From the NCBI RefSeq assembly GCF_001298265.1, contig NZ_LGSZ01000050.1, positions 62,001 through 126,000 of the forward strand: a DNA stretch of 64,000 nucleotides. Direction: 5' to 3'. The translations under genes and the position numbers were made by a program. Shown here one piece after another: positions 8,950 through 17,076 of the stretch; the stretch's first letter is position 1; each line of letters starts with the position of its first letter. The notes below the pieces were generated by a model, which was not told the origin of the DNA, ran no database searches, and was given only the letters and a program-made list of their open reading frames with translations. This stretch comes from Allobosea vaviloviae. GTDB taxonomy: Bacteria > Pseudomonadota > Alphaproteobacteria > Rhizobiales > Beijerinckiaceae.

Positions 8950-9729
8950 TCAGGGCTTCGGCGGGACGGCCGGGGCCGCACCGGGAGCGGGCGCCGCGCC
9001 AGGAACGCCAGGCCCGCCGGGAGCCGCCGCACCGCCTGCGCCGAGCCGCTGGCGCAGTTCTTCCTGGCGCTTGGCGAGCTCGTCCTGCAGCTGCTTCTGC
9101 TGCTCCTCGAGCACCTTGGGGTCGATCGCGGCGCCGTCGAAGCCCTTGGCGAAATCGGTCAGCGGAATGGCGAAGGAGACCTCGCGGGCGCCCTGATTCT
9201 GGACGCTGACGCTGAGCGTGCTGCCCTTCTTCATCGCGTTGATGAAGTCATCCTTGACCTGCGCTTCGGCGAAGCAGCCATTCGGGAAGCAGATCGCGTA
9301 GCGGCCGGGCGTCGGCTGGGCGGTATCGACGCCGAAGCGGATGCCGGGCTGCAGCAGGAGCCCGAGCGGCATCAGGAAGCGCACGATCTTGTTGGGATCG
9401 CCCTTCACGTCATAGATCGCGACCGCCAGCACCGGCTGGCCCTGGTCCGAGACGAAATCGCGCGTCGTGTAGCAGATTTCCTTGTTGGCGGCCTGGTCCT
9501 TGCCGCAGACCTTGGTCCACGCTGTCTGCGACGGCTCGGGCTTGACCTGAACGACCGTCGGGCCGGTGCCGGCCTGCCCGGCGGGAGGCTGGGCGGGCTG
9601 CGCAGGCTGAGCCGCGCGCGGCGTCGCCGGGCGCTGCTGCGCCGAGGCCGCCAACGGAGCAAGGCCGATCGCCGTGCTGAGGGCGAGGCTCAGGGCGCGC
9701 GTGGACAGGCGAAACGAAGCGGACATCAT
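8950..9729 (-). CDS. invasion-associated locus B (IalB) family protein
   Basis: This 259-residue exported protein has a Sec signal peptide of about 30 residues ending in ASA-QQ. A low-complexity Pro/Ala linker follows, then an IalB domain at about residues 60-200 with its usual cysteine pairs (WTKVCGKD ... EICYTTRDF; GRYAICFPNGCFAEA). The C-terminal tail is a Gln/Glu-rich coiled segment (KVLEEQQKQLQDELAKRQEELRQ, about residues 207-230) ending in a Gly/Pro/Ala-rich stretch. IalB was described in Bartonella as affecting erythrocyte invasion, but the family is widespread in free-living alphaproteobacteria and its biochemical role is unknown. Two adjacent ATGs are possible starts. The gene shares a bidirectional terminator with hspQ. 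Confidence 0.9.
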   Translation of the reverse strand: MMSASFRLSTRALSLALSTAIGLAPLAASAQQRPATPRAAQPAQPAQPPAGQAGTGPTVVQVKPEPSQTAWTKVCGKDQAANKEICYTTRDFVSDQGQPVLAVAIYDVKGDPNKIVRFLMPLGLLLQPGIRFGVDTAQPTPGRYAICFPNGCFAEAQVKDDFINAMKKGSTLSVSVQNQGAREVSFAIPLTDFAKGFDGAAIDPKVLEEQQKQLQDELAKRQEELRQRLGAGGAAAPGGPGVPGAAPAPGAAPAVPPKP

Positions 9730-9967
9730 GTCTTTCCTTATCAGGCGAATTCGGGATCACGACTTCGCAAGCCGCGCTGCGTCACCACCGACAGCCCCAT
9801 CGCATATCCGAGCCGGCCATCGCAAGCCGTGCACATCAGGGGCGATTGAGGCGTTTGAATGACACCTTGGCTCGGCTTTAGCGAGTTCCGTTACGGGATT
9901 CCAGCCCGAATAGCTGCGTGACAGCGGCACCGGCGTGTTATTCTCGCGCCGGGAATCAGGTTGAACG

Positions 9968-11836
9968 ATGGATGTGCTGCAAGGTGCCGGGGCTGTTTCA
10001 CGCAGCCCGGCTGGACGGATCTCCGCCGTGCTGGCGCTCCTCCTCGGGATGGGCGTGCTTTCGCATGCGCAATCGCCGCAGCCGATTCCGCCTGTCGTCG
10101 ATCATGCGATCGCAATGCATGGCGAGCCGGCACTGCCGCGCGGCTTCACGCATCTGCCCTATGCCGACCCGCAGGCGCCCAAGGGCGGCCGCATCGTCTT
10201 CGGACAGCAGGGCACCTTCGACAGCCTGAATCCGCTGGTCGTGCTCGGCGTCGCGCCAGACGCCGTGCCGCGCTACGTCCAGCAGAGCCTGCTGCTGCGC
10301 TCAGCCGACGAGCCCTTCACGGCCTATGGGCTCCTGGCCTCGCGCGTCGAACTCAACGAGGCACGCACGAAACTCGCCTTCGAGATCGACGAACGCGCCA
10401 CCTTCTCCGATGGCACGCCGGTCACGGCCGATGATGTCCTTTTCACCTTCGAGATGCTGAAGACCAAGGGCAAGCCGTTCCACCGCTCCAGCCTGGCGCG
10501 GGTGACGAAGGCGCAGGTACCCTCCCCGCGCCGGGTCGAATTCGAGCTCGGCGACGGCTCGAACCGCGAATTGCCGCTGGTGATCGGAGCGATGCCGATC
10601 TTTGCCAGGCATGCAACCAATGCCGAGACCTTTGGCGAGACCAGCTTCAAGCCGGCGCTGGGATCGGGGCCCTATATCGTCAGCGATGTCGTACCCGGAG
10701 CCACCCTCACCCTCAAGCGACGCAAGAATTTCTGGGCCGAGGACCACCCGCTGACGCGCGGGCTCTTCAATGCCGACGAGATCCGTTACGATTTCTACCG
10801 CGACGCCAACGCGCTGTTCGAGGCCTTCAAGGCCGGGCTGTACGATGTCCGCATCGAGCCGGATCCGACGCGCTGGATGACCGGCTATGACGTGCCGGCC
10901 GTGCGCGACGGGCGCATCCTGCGCGAGACGCTGCATTTCGATGCGCCCAAGGGCATGACCGGCCTCGTCTTCAACACGCGCCGGCCGTTCTTCGCCGATG
11001 TGCGGGTGCGCGAGGCGCTCGGCATCCTGTTCGATTTCGAATGGGTCAACCGTAACCTCTTTCACGGCGTCTATCGCCGCGCCGGCAGCTTCTTCTCCGA
11101 TTCGGAGCTGTCGGCGCTGGGGGTCGCCGCCGATGCGCGCGAGAAGGCGCTGCTCGCGGCCTTTCCCGGCGCGGTGCGCGACGACATCCTGGCCGGCACC
11201 TGGTCGCCCTCGGCGACAGACGGGTCTGGGCGCGACCGCGAGCAGGCGCGCCGGGCGCTCGACCTGCTCAACAAGGCGGGCTTCGGCATGGTCGACGGCG
11301 TGCTGCGCAGCATGAAGGGCGGTGATCCGCTGGCCTTCGAGATCACCGTCACCAACCGGCCGCAGGAGCGGCTGGCGCTGAACTATGCCCAGTCGCTGGG
11401 CCGCCTCGGCATCACCGTCACGGTCAGGCTGATCGACGACGTGCAGTACTGGCGCCGGCTCTCGGCTTTCGATTTCGACATGATCCAGTGGACCTGGCCG
11501 GCCTCCGCCTCGCCCGGTAACGAGCAGATCGGGCGCTGGGGCTCGGCGAACGCCAGGCGCCAGGGCGCGCTGAATTATGCAGGCGTGGCCTCTCCCGCCG
11601 TCGATGCGACGCTGGCAGCCTTGCTGGGCGCGCGCGAACGCGAGGATTTCGTGGCGGCGGCGCGCACGCTCGACCGACTTTTGCTGTCGGGGTTCTATGT
11701 CGTGCCGCTCTACTACCTGCCCGACACCTGGCTGGCGCATGGCCGCGACATCGTCCTGCCGGCGCGCAAGCCCGCCTATTTCCTCTCCACCGAAGCTCTG
11801 GCGCGCCGTCCGGCCGCGTCGGCGCCCGCGAACTGA
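9968..11836 (+). CDS. ABC transporter substrate-binding protein, peptide/oligopeptide type (YejA-like)
   Basis: This 622-residue periplasmic binding protein belongs to the SBP_bac_5 family (cluster C). A signal peptide is visible (ISAVLALLLGMGVLSHA-QS). The mature N-terminus FTHLPYADPQAPKGGRIVFG and segments such as FDSLNPLVV, FEIDERATFSDGTPVTADDVLF and GSGPYIVSDVVPG are typical of the YejA branch, which imports oligopeptides, including microcin C in E. coli. No permease or ATPase gene is adjacent, so it is an orphan binding protein or works with a transporter elsewhere. It ends six bases before the acyl-CoA-synthetase-like gene, with which it is probably co-transcribed. Confidence 0.92.
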   Translation: MDVLQGAGAVSRSPAGRISAVLALLLGMGVLSHAQSPQPIPPVVDHAIAMHGEPALPRGFTHLPYADPQAPKGGRIVFGQQGTFDSLNPLVVLGVAPDAVPRYVQQSLLLRSADEPFTAYGLLASRVELNEARTKLAFEIDERATFSDGTPVTADDVLFTFEMLKTKGKPFHRSSLARVTKAQVPSPRRVEFELGDGSNRELPLVIGAMPIFARHATNAETFGETSFKPALGSGPYIVSDVVPGATLTLKRRKNFWAEDHPLTRGLFNADEIRYDFYRDANALFEAFKAGLYDVRIEPDPTRWMTGYDVPAVRDGRILRETLHFDAPKGMTGLVFNTRRPFFADVRVREALGILFDFEWVNRNLFHGVYRRAGSFFSDSELSALGVAADAREKALLAAFPGAVRDDILAGTWSPSATDGSGRDREQARRALDLLNKAGFGMVDGVLRSMKGGDPLAFEITVTNRPQERLALNYAQSLGRLGITVTVRLIDDVQYWRRLSAFDFDMIQWTWPASASPGNEQIGRWGSANARRQGALNYAGVASPAVDATLAALLGAREREDFVAAARTLDRLLLSGFYVVPLYYLPDTWLAHGRDIVLPARKPAYFLSTEALARRPAASAPAN

Positions 11837-11842
11837 AAGACG

Positions 11843-12865
11843 ATGTCGATGCGGGCCGAACAGGACGAAGCCGCCGCCCTGCTCGATGGCCTGAACTTCG
11901 ATACGCTGCTGAAGGCGCTGACGGTCGGCCGCGGCTATGAGGCGGCGCTGCGCGACCCGCCGGGACGTCAGGGCTGGAGCGATGCGGTGCCGAGCTCGCT
12001 GAGCTTCGGCCAGCTCGAGATCAAGGTCGACCAGCTTGCCCGGCTGCTCGCGATCAACCGGGCGCAGCCTGGCGCGCGTGTCGCGATCCTCGCGCCGATG
12101 GGGCCGGAGGCGATCGTGTCCGTGCTGGCCTGCCTGCGCGTGGGTCTCTCGCCGCTTCTGCTGCCGCTGCATGGCAACGAACTCGACTTGCTGCGGCTGA
12201 TCGAAGCCTCCGACGCGGTGATGGCGATCGGAGTCAGCCGCGTCGGCACGATGCGGCCGCTGCTGATGCTGCGCGAGCTGGCGGTCAGGGCCTTCGGGAC
12301 GCGCTTCGTCGGCGGCTTCGGCGCGCAGGTTCCCGACGGCATCGCGCCGCTCGACACGCTGATGGCGAGCGCGACGCTGCACCCGCTGCCGGAGGTGACC
12401 CAGCGCACCACGCTTCAACTCGTCGACGCCGTGACGCTGGCCGGGCCGATGGCGGTTTCGGAGCGCGACGTGCTCGGCAAGGCGCTGGAGATCTCGCGGC
12501 TGCTGAAGCCGATGGCCTCCTCGCGGATCGTCACCACGCTCGTCGGCGGCGATCTCGCGGCGCTGGCGAGCGGACCCGCCATGGCGATGCTGACCGGCGT
12601 CGAACTTCTGCCGCTCGGACTGTTCAGCCTGGGCGACCTGCAGGCCTGCATCGAGGGGGGGCGCAACGTCCACCTCATCCTGCCCGGCGCGATGGAGCCG
12701 GCCCTGGCGCATTCGCGGCTGGCGAGCCACCCGGCGCTGGCGAGCCTCGTCCTGGTCCACCGTCCGGCCGCAAGCCGCGCCTTGCCGGCACTGGGTCGAC
12801 CCGACATCGCGATCGTCGACGTCGATGTGACGAGCGCTGCCGAGATATCGGTCAGCCGCCGGTGA
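11843..12865 (+). CDS. truncated AMP-binding (ANL-superfamily-like) protein lacking the P-loop
   Basis: This 340-residue protein resembles only the N-terminal part of acyl-CoA or amino-acid adenylating enzymes. LSFGQLEIKVDQLARLL and PGARVAILAPMGPEAIVSVLACLRVGLSPLLLPL match the opening beta-alpha segments of ANL enzymes. A later part (SRIVTTLVGGDLAALASGPA) echoes the region after the P-loop. The Ser/Thr/Gly-rich AMP-binding P-loop itself, the aromatic A5 motif and the C-terminal domain with the catalytic lysine are absent. It is therefore unlikely to adenylate anything and may be a regulatory or scaffold pseudoenzyme. It starts six bases after the peptide-binding-protein gene. The frame is intact, arguing against simple decay. 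Confidence 0.7.
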   Translation: MSMRAEQDEAAALLDGLNFDTLLKALTVGRGYEAALRDPPGRQGWSDAVPSSLSFGQLEIKVDQLARLLAINRAQPGARVAILAPMGPEAIVSVLACLRVGLSPLLLPLHGNELDLLRLIEASDAVMAIGVSRVGTMRPLLMLRELAVRAFGTRFVGGFGAQVPDGIAPLDTLMASATLHPLPEVTQRTTLQLVDAVTLAGPMAVSERDVLGKALEISRLLKPMASSRIVTTLVGGDLAALASGPAMAMLTGVELLPLGLFSLGDLQACIEGGRNVHLILPGAMEPALAHSRLASHPALASLVLVHRPAASRALPALGRPDIAIVDVDVTSAAEISVSRR

Positions 12866-12869
12866 TCCC

Positions 12870-12894
12870 CTCAGCCCTCATCCTCAGGGCTGAG
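12870..12894. terminator. stem-loop between convergent genes
   Basis: CTCAGCCCT and AGGGCTGAG form a perfect 9-bp stem with a 7-base loop, exactly filling the gap between the ANL-like gene and the convergent mfd gene. No T-run follows on either strand, so it may be a weak or rho-assisted terminator or a degenerate palindromic repeat. Confidence 0.45.
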
Positions 12895-12900
12895 ACATGA

Positions 12901-15900
12901 TCAAGCCGCCTTCTTGCGCTCGGCGATCCGGGCCAGATCGGTCAGCAGACGACGGGTGCCTTTGAGCCGCTCTTCGGCTGTGTCGTAGTTGTCGATGAAG
13001 ACGACGCGCATGTCCGGGCGGACCTTCGCCAGCGTGCCGATCTTGGCGACATAAGAGACGAGCCCCTCCGGATTGGCGAACTCGTTGTCGCGGAAGGCAA
13101 CGATGATGCCCTTGGGGCCGGCCTCGACCTTCTCGACATTGGCGCGCTTGCAGAGCGCCTTGATCGCGACGATCTCCAGCAGCTGCTGGACCTCCTCGGG
13201 CAGAGGCCCGAAACGGTCGACCAGCTCGGCGCCGAAGGACTGGATGTCGCCGTCGTCGTCGAGCGTCGAGAGGCGCTTGTAGAGCGTCAGGCGCAGCGTC
13301 AGGTCTGTGACGTAGTGCTCGGGGATCATCACCGGCGCGCCGATCTGGATCGTCGGCGACCATTGCGCGTCGGTCTCGAAATCGACGCCCGATTTCAGCG
13401 CCGCGACCGCCTCCTCCAGCATCTGCTGGTACAGCTCGTAGCCGACCTCCTTGATATGGCCGGACTGCTCGTCGCCGAGCAGGTTGCCGGCGCCGCGGAT
13501 GTCGAGGTCATGGCTGGCGAGCTGGAAGCCCGCGCCCAGCGTGTCCAGCGACTGCAGCACCTTCAGTCGGCGCTCGGCCTGGTCGGTCATCTTGCGCTTG
13601 GCCGAGACGGTGAACAGCGCATAGGCGCGTATCTTCGAGCGGCCGACCCGGCCGCGCAGCTGATAGAGCTGGGCCAGACCGAACATGTCGGCGCGGTGGA
13701 CGATCAGCGTGTTGGCGTTGGGGATGTCGAGGCCCGATTCAACGATCGTCGTCGAGAGCAGCACGTCGTACTGGCCCTCATAGAAGGCCGTCATCACGTC
13801 CTCGAGCTGGCCTGCCGCCATCTGGCCGTGGGCGATGCCGACCTTGGCCTCGGGCACCTGCTTGTCGAGGAAATCCTTGACCTCGGCGATGTCCTCGATG
13901 CGCGGCACGACATAGAACGAGCGCCCGCCCCGATAGCGTTCGCGCAGCAAGGCCTCGCGGACGATCAGCGGATCGAAGGGCGTCACGAAGGTCCGAACCG
14001 CCAGGCGGTCGACCGGGGGCGTCGCGATGATCGAGAGCTCGCGCACCCCGGTCATGGCGAGCTGCAGCGTGCGCGGGATCGGCGTCGCCGTCAGCGTCAG
14101 CATATGCACCTCGGCGCGGAACTCCTTCAGCCGCTCCTTGTGGTTGACGCCGAAATGCTGCTCCTCGTCGACGATGACGAGGCCGAGATCCTTGAACTCG
14201 ACGCCCTTGGCGAGCAGCGCATGGGTGCCGACGACGATATCCATCGTGCCGTCCTTGACGCCGGCCTTCACCGCCTTGAGGTCCTGCGCGCCGACGAAGC
14301 GCGAGGCCTGGCCGACATTCACCGGCAGGCCTTTGAAGCGCTCGGCGAAATTGCGATAATGCTGGCGCGCCAGGAGCGTCGTCGGCACCACCACCGCGAC
14401 CTGCTTGCCGGCGAGTGCGCAGGTAAAGGCGGCGCGCAGCGCCACTTCGGTCTTGCCGAAGCCGACATCGCCGCAGACCAGCCGGTCCATCGGACGACCG
14501 GCTGCCATGTCGTCGAGCACGGCGTCGATCGTGGCCTGCTGGTCCTCGGTCTCCTCGAAGGGAAAACGCGCGCAGAACTCGTCATAGAGCCCCTCCTGCG
14601 GGATCAGGCGCGGCGCCTCCTTCAGGGCGCGGGCGGCCGCGATCGCGATCAGCTTGCCGGCCATCTCGCGAATGCGCTGCTTGAGCTTGGCCTTGCGGGC
14701 CTGCCAGCCGCCGCCGCCGAGCCGGTCGAGCGCGACCTCGGTATCCTCCGAGCCGTAGCGCGAGAGCAATTCGATGTTCTCGACCGGCAGGAACAGCTTC
14801 GAATCGGCGGCGTAGTGGATTTCGAGGCAGTCATGCGGCGCGCCGACCGCCGTGATCGAGCGCAGCCCGATGAAGCGGCCGATGCCGTGATCGACATGGA
14901 CGACCAGATCGCCCGGCGAGAGCGAGGACAGCTCGGCGATAAAATCCTGCGGCCGACGCGTCTTCTTGCGCGGGCGGACAAGCCGGTCGCCGAGGATGTC
15001 CTGCTCGCCGATGACGGCGAGCTTGCCGGCCTCGAAACCGGTCTCGAAGCCCCAGACAGCAAGCGCCGTGGTGCCGGGCTTGAGATCGAAGGCGGCGCGC
15101 AGCGAGCCCGTCATCTGGACGGTCTTCAGGCCGTGGTCGGCCAGGACATGGGCGAGGCGTTCGCGCGAACCCTCCGACCAGGCGGAGAGGATGACGCGGC
15201 GGCCGTCCTTCTCCAGCGCCTTCACATGGGCGACGGCGGCATCAAAGACGCTGCCGGCATTGTCGGCGCGCTCGGCCGCGAAGTTGCGGCCCTGGCGGGC
15301 GCCCAGATCGACGATGAGCTTGCCGTCACTGTCGGGCAGCTGGAACGGCGTCAGCGCGGCGACGCCGGACCGGTCGATGATCGCGCGCCAATCGGCCGGC
15401 GACAGATAGAGCGCGTCGGGCTTGAGCGGCTTGTAGGGCGCTCCGCCCGCGCTCGGCTGGTCCATCGCCGCCTTGCGAGCGTCGTAATAGTCCTTGATCA
15501 GGCTGATGCGCTCGCCGACCGCATCCTCGGCCTGGTGATCGAGGATCAAGGGCACGTCCGGCAGATAGGTGAACAGCGTGTCGAGCTTCTCCGCCAGCAG
15601 CGGCAGCCAGTGTTCGAGGCCGGCCGGCCTGCGGCCTTCGCTGACCGCCTCGTAGAGCGTGTCGTCGCGGCCCGGCGTGCCGAAGGTCGTGATGTAGCTC
15701 TGGCGAAAGCGCTTGATGCTCTCGCTGGTCATCTGTGCCTCGGACATCGGCACGAGGTCCAGGCCGCGCATCTGCCCGGTGGTGCGCTGCGTCTCGGGAT
15801 CGAAGGTGCGGATCGATTCCAACGTGTCGCCGAAGAAATCGAGCCGGATCGGCGCCGGCATGCCCGGCGGGTAGAGATCGACGATGCCGCCGCGCACCGC

Positions 15901-16449
15901 GAACTCGCCGGTCTCGCGCACGGTCGAGGTGCGCAGGTAACCGTTCATGTCGAGCCAGCGGGCGAGCTGCTCGGTGTCGACCATGTTGCCCGGCGCGGCC
16001 GAGAAGCTTTCCGAGGCGATCTTGGAGAAGGCGGGAACGCGCTGCAGCGCGGCGTTGACGGTGGTCAGCAGCAAGCGCGGCTTGTCGCCGGACTTGGTCT
16101 TGGTCAGCCGCGACAGCGTCGTCATGCGATGCGCGACGATCGAGGGCGCCGGCGAGACCCGGTCATAGGGTTGGCAATCCCAGGCCGGGAAGGACATCAC
16201 CTCGAGATCGGGCGCGATGAACTGCAGCGCGTTCTCGAGCACCTGCAGCCGCTGGCCGTCGCGCGCGACGAAGACCAGCATCGCCGGCCCTTCGGCTTTC
16301 TTGGCCCGGGCCCGCGTCAGATCGGCGAGGACGACGGCGTCGAAACCGTCGGGCACGCTGGCGAGCGTCGGCTTGTCGCCGCGTCTGAGCGCATCGAGAA
16401 TGCGGTCGCTCTGCAGCTTGGCGATCTGGGCGGGAGGCGGAATGCTCAT
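12901..16449 (-). CDS. mfd: transcription-repair-coupling factor
   Basis: This 1182-residue ATP-dependent DNA translocase removes RNA polymerase stalled at lesions and recruits the UvrA excision machinery. The order of domains is normal. An N-terminal UvrB-like module (with VMSFPAWDCQPYDRVSPAP) comes first, then the RNAP-interacting domain (SSLSPGDLVVHVDHGIGRF, about residue 510) and the superfamily 2 motor. The motor has Walker A GDVGFGKTEVA, the DEEQHFG box, TATPIPRTL and motif VI QLRGRVGRS. The C-terminal TRCF regulatory domain follows (about residues 1020-1140). It starts at ATG and ends in a lysine/alanine-rich tail (AERKKAA). It is convergent with the ANL-like gene and transcribed in the same direction as sdhE upstream. 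Confidence 0.97.
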   Translation of the reverse strand: MSIPPPAQIAKLQSDRILDALRRGDKPTLASVPDGFDAVVLADLTRARAKKAEGPAMLVFVARDGQRLQVLENALQFIAPDLEVMSFPAWDCQPYDRVSPAPSIVAHRMTTLSRLTKTKSGDKPRLLLTTVNAALQRVPAFSKIASESFSAAPGNMVDTEQLARWLDMNGYLRTSTVRETGEFAVRGGIVDLYPPGMPAPIRLDFFGDTLESIRTFDPETQRTTGQMRGLDLVPMSEAQMTSESIKRFRQSYITTFGTPGRDDTLYEAVSEGRRPAGLEHWLPLLAEKLDTLFTYLPDVPLILDHQAEDAVGERISLIKDYYDARKAAMDQPSAGGAPYKPLKPDALYLSPADWRAIIDRSGVAALTPFQLPDSDGKLIVDLGARQGRNFAAERADNAGSVFDAAVAHVKALEKDGRRVILSAWSEGSRERLAHVLADHGLKTVQMTGSLRAAFDLKPGTTALAVWGFETGFEAGKLAVIGEQDILGDRLVRPRKKTRRPQDFIAELSSLSPGDLVVHVDHGIGRFIGLRSITAVGAPHDCLEIHYAADSKLFLPVENIELLSRYGSEDTEVALDRLGGGGWQARKAKLKQRIREMAGKLIAIAAARALKEAPRLIPQEGLYDEFCARFPFEETEDQQATIDAVLDDMAAGRPMDRLVCGDVGFGKTEVALRAAFTCALAGKQVAVVVPTTLLARQHYRNFAERFKGLPVNVGQASRFVGAQDLKAVKAGVKDGTMDIVVGTHALLAKGVEFKDLGLVIVDEEQHFGVNHKERLKEFRAEVHMLTLTATPIPRTLQLAMTGVRELSIIATPPVDRLAVRTFVTPFDPLIVREALLRERYRGGRSFYVVPRIEDIAEVKDFLDKQVPEAKVGIAHGQMAAGQLEDVMTAFYEGQYDVLLSTTIVESGLDIPNANTLIVHRADMFGLAQLYQLRGRVGRSKIRAYALFTVSAKRKMTDQAERRLKVLQSLDTLGAGFQLASHDLDIRGAGNLLGDEQSGHIKEVGYELYQQMLEEAVAALKSGVDFETDAQWSPTIQIGAPVMIPEHYVTDLTLRLTLYKRLSTLDDDGDIQSFGAELVDRFGPLPEEVQQLLEIVAIKALCKRANVEKVEAGPKGIIVAFRDNEFANPEGLVSYVAKIGTLAKVRPDMRVVFIDNYDTAEERLKGTRRLLTDLARIAERKKAA

Positions 16450-16493
16450 GGGATGGGCAATTTCAATCTATAGACTTCACGAATTCCATCGAT

Positions 16494-16605
16494 GTCATCC
16501 CGGGCGCAGCGAAGCGAAGACCCGGGATCCATTCCGGAACGCCCGGCGGAGAAGTTCCGGAATGGATCCCGGATCGGCGCGGCTTCGCCGCTTGTCCGGG
16601 ATGAC
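16494..16605. repeat. nested palindromic REP-like element
   Basis: The gap between sdhE and mfd holds a compound palindrome. The outer arms are GTCATCCCGG and CCGGGATGAC. The inner arms are a perfect 17-bp inverted repeat, GGGATCCATTCCGGAAC and GTTCCGGAATGGATCCC. A small GCGGCTTCGCCGC hairpin lies in the right half. Elements of this type, sharing the GTCATCCCGG end, recur between genes in many Hyphomicrobiales genomes. No second copy was noticed in this window. It carries no reading frame of interest. Confidence 0.8.
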
Positions 16606-16626
16606 GGCGCGGGTGTTGCCAGCCGC

Positions 16627-16923
16627 TCACACGTGGATCGGCCGCTCGTGATGATGGAACGCCTTGAGCCGGCGGAACACCTCGGTGTCGTAGTTCTCCG
16701 GCACGTCGGCCTCGCCGGTGATCCAGCTCAGGAGGTCGCGATCCAGCACCTCGATCAGCCCCTCGAAGGCGTCGAGCTCGGATTCGCTGAGCGTGCCGAT
16801 ATGGGCGTCGGCGAAACCGCCCATGATCAGGTCGTTCTCGCGCATGCCGCGATGCCAGGCGCGGAACAGGATCTTGCGCCGGCGCGGGTCGAGATCGGCG
16901 CTGGTTCTCGTCGAGCCACTCAT
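16627..16923 (-). CDS. sdhE: FAD assembly factor SdhE (succinate dehydrogenase assembly factor 2)
   Basis: This is a 98-residue helical protein of the SdhE/Sdh5 family, which promotes covalent attachment of FAD to the flavoprotein subunit of succinate dehydrogenase and fumarate reductase. The signature RGxxE is present as R25-G-M-R-E29 in AWHRGMRENDLIMG. The conserved DLLSWITGEADVPENYD segment follows. The start at MSGSTRTS has a GAGGTG ribosome-binding site five bases upstream; a longer in-frame start is unlikely. It is divergent from recG with about 150 bases between, an arrangement common in Hyphomicrobiales. Confidence 0.95.
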   Translation of the reverse strand: MSGSTRTSADLDPRRRKILFRAWHRGMRENDLIMGGFADAHIGTLSESELDAFEGLIEVLDRDLLSWITGEADVPENYDTEVFRRLKAFHHHERPIHV

Positions 16924-17076
16924 GGGACACCTCGGTCGGATCGGACAAACCACGGGATGGTGCAATGACAATCGGGCCGGCCCCTTCGCGGAGCCTGCCG
17001 TCGCGGGCTATATAGCGTTGACACGCCGCGAAGTCAGCGGGGCTGAGCCCCGAGATTTCGCACTCCTGACAATCCT

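Noticed and set aside
13315-16473. Very long plus-strand open frame antisense to mfd
   Set aside because: It mirrors the high-GC mfd codons, is rich in Arg/His/Gly without domains, and mfd on the other strand is unmistakable.
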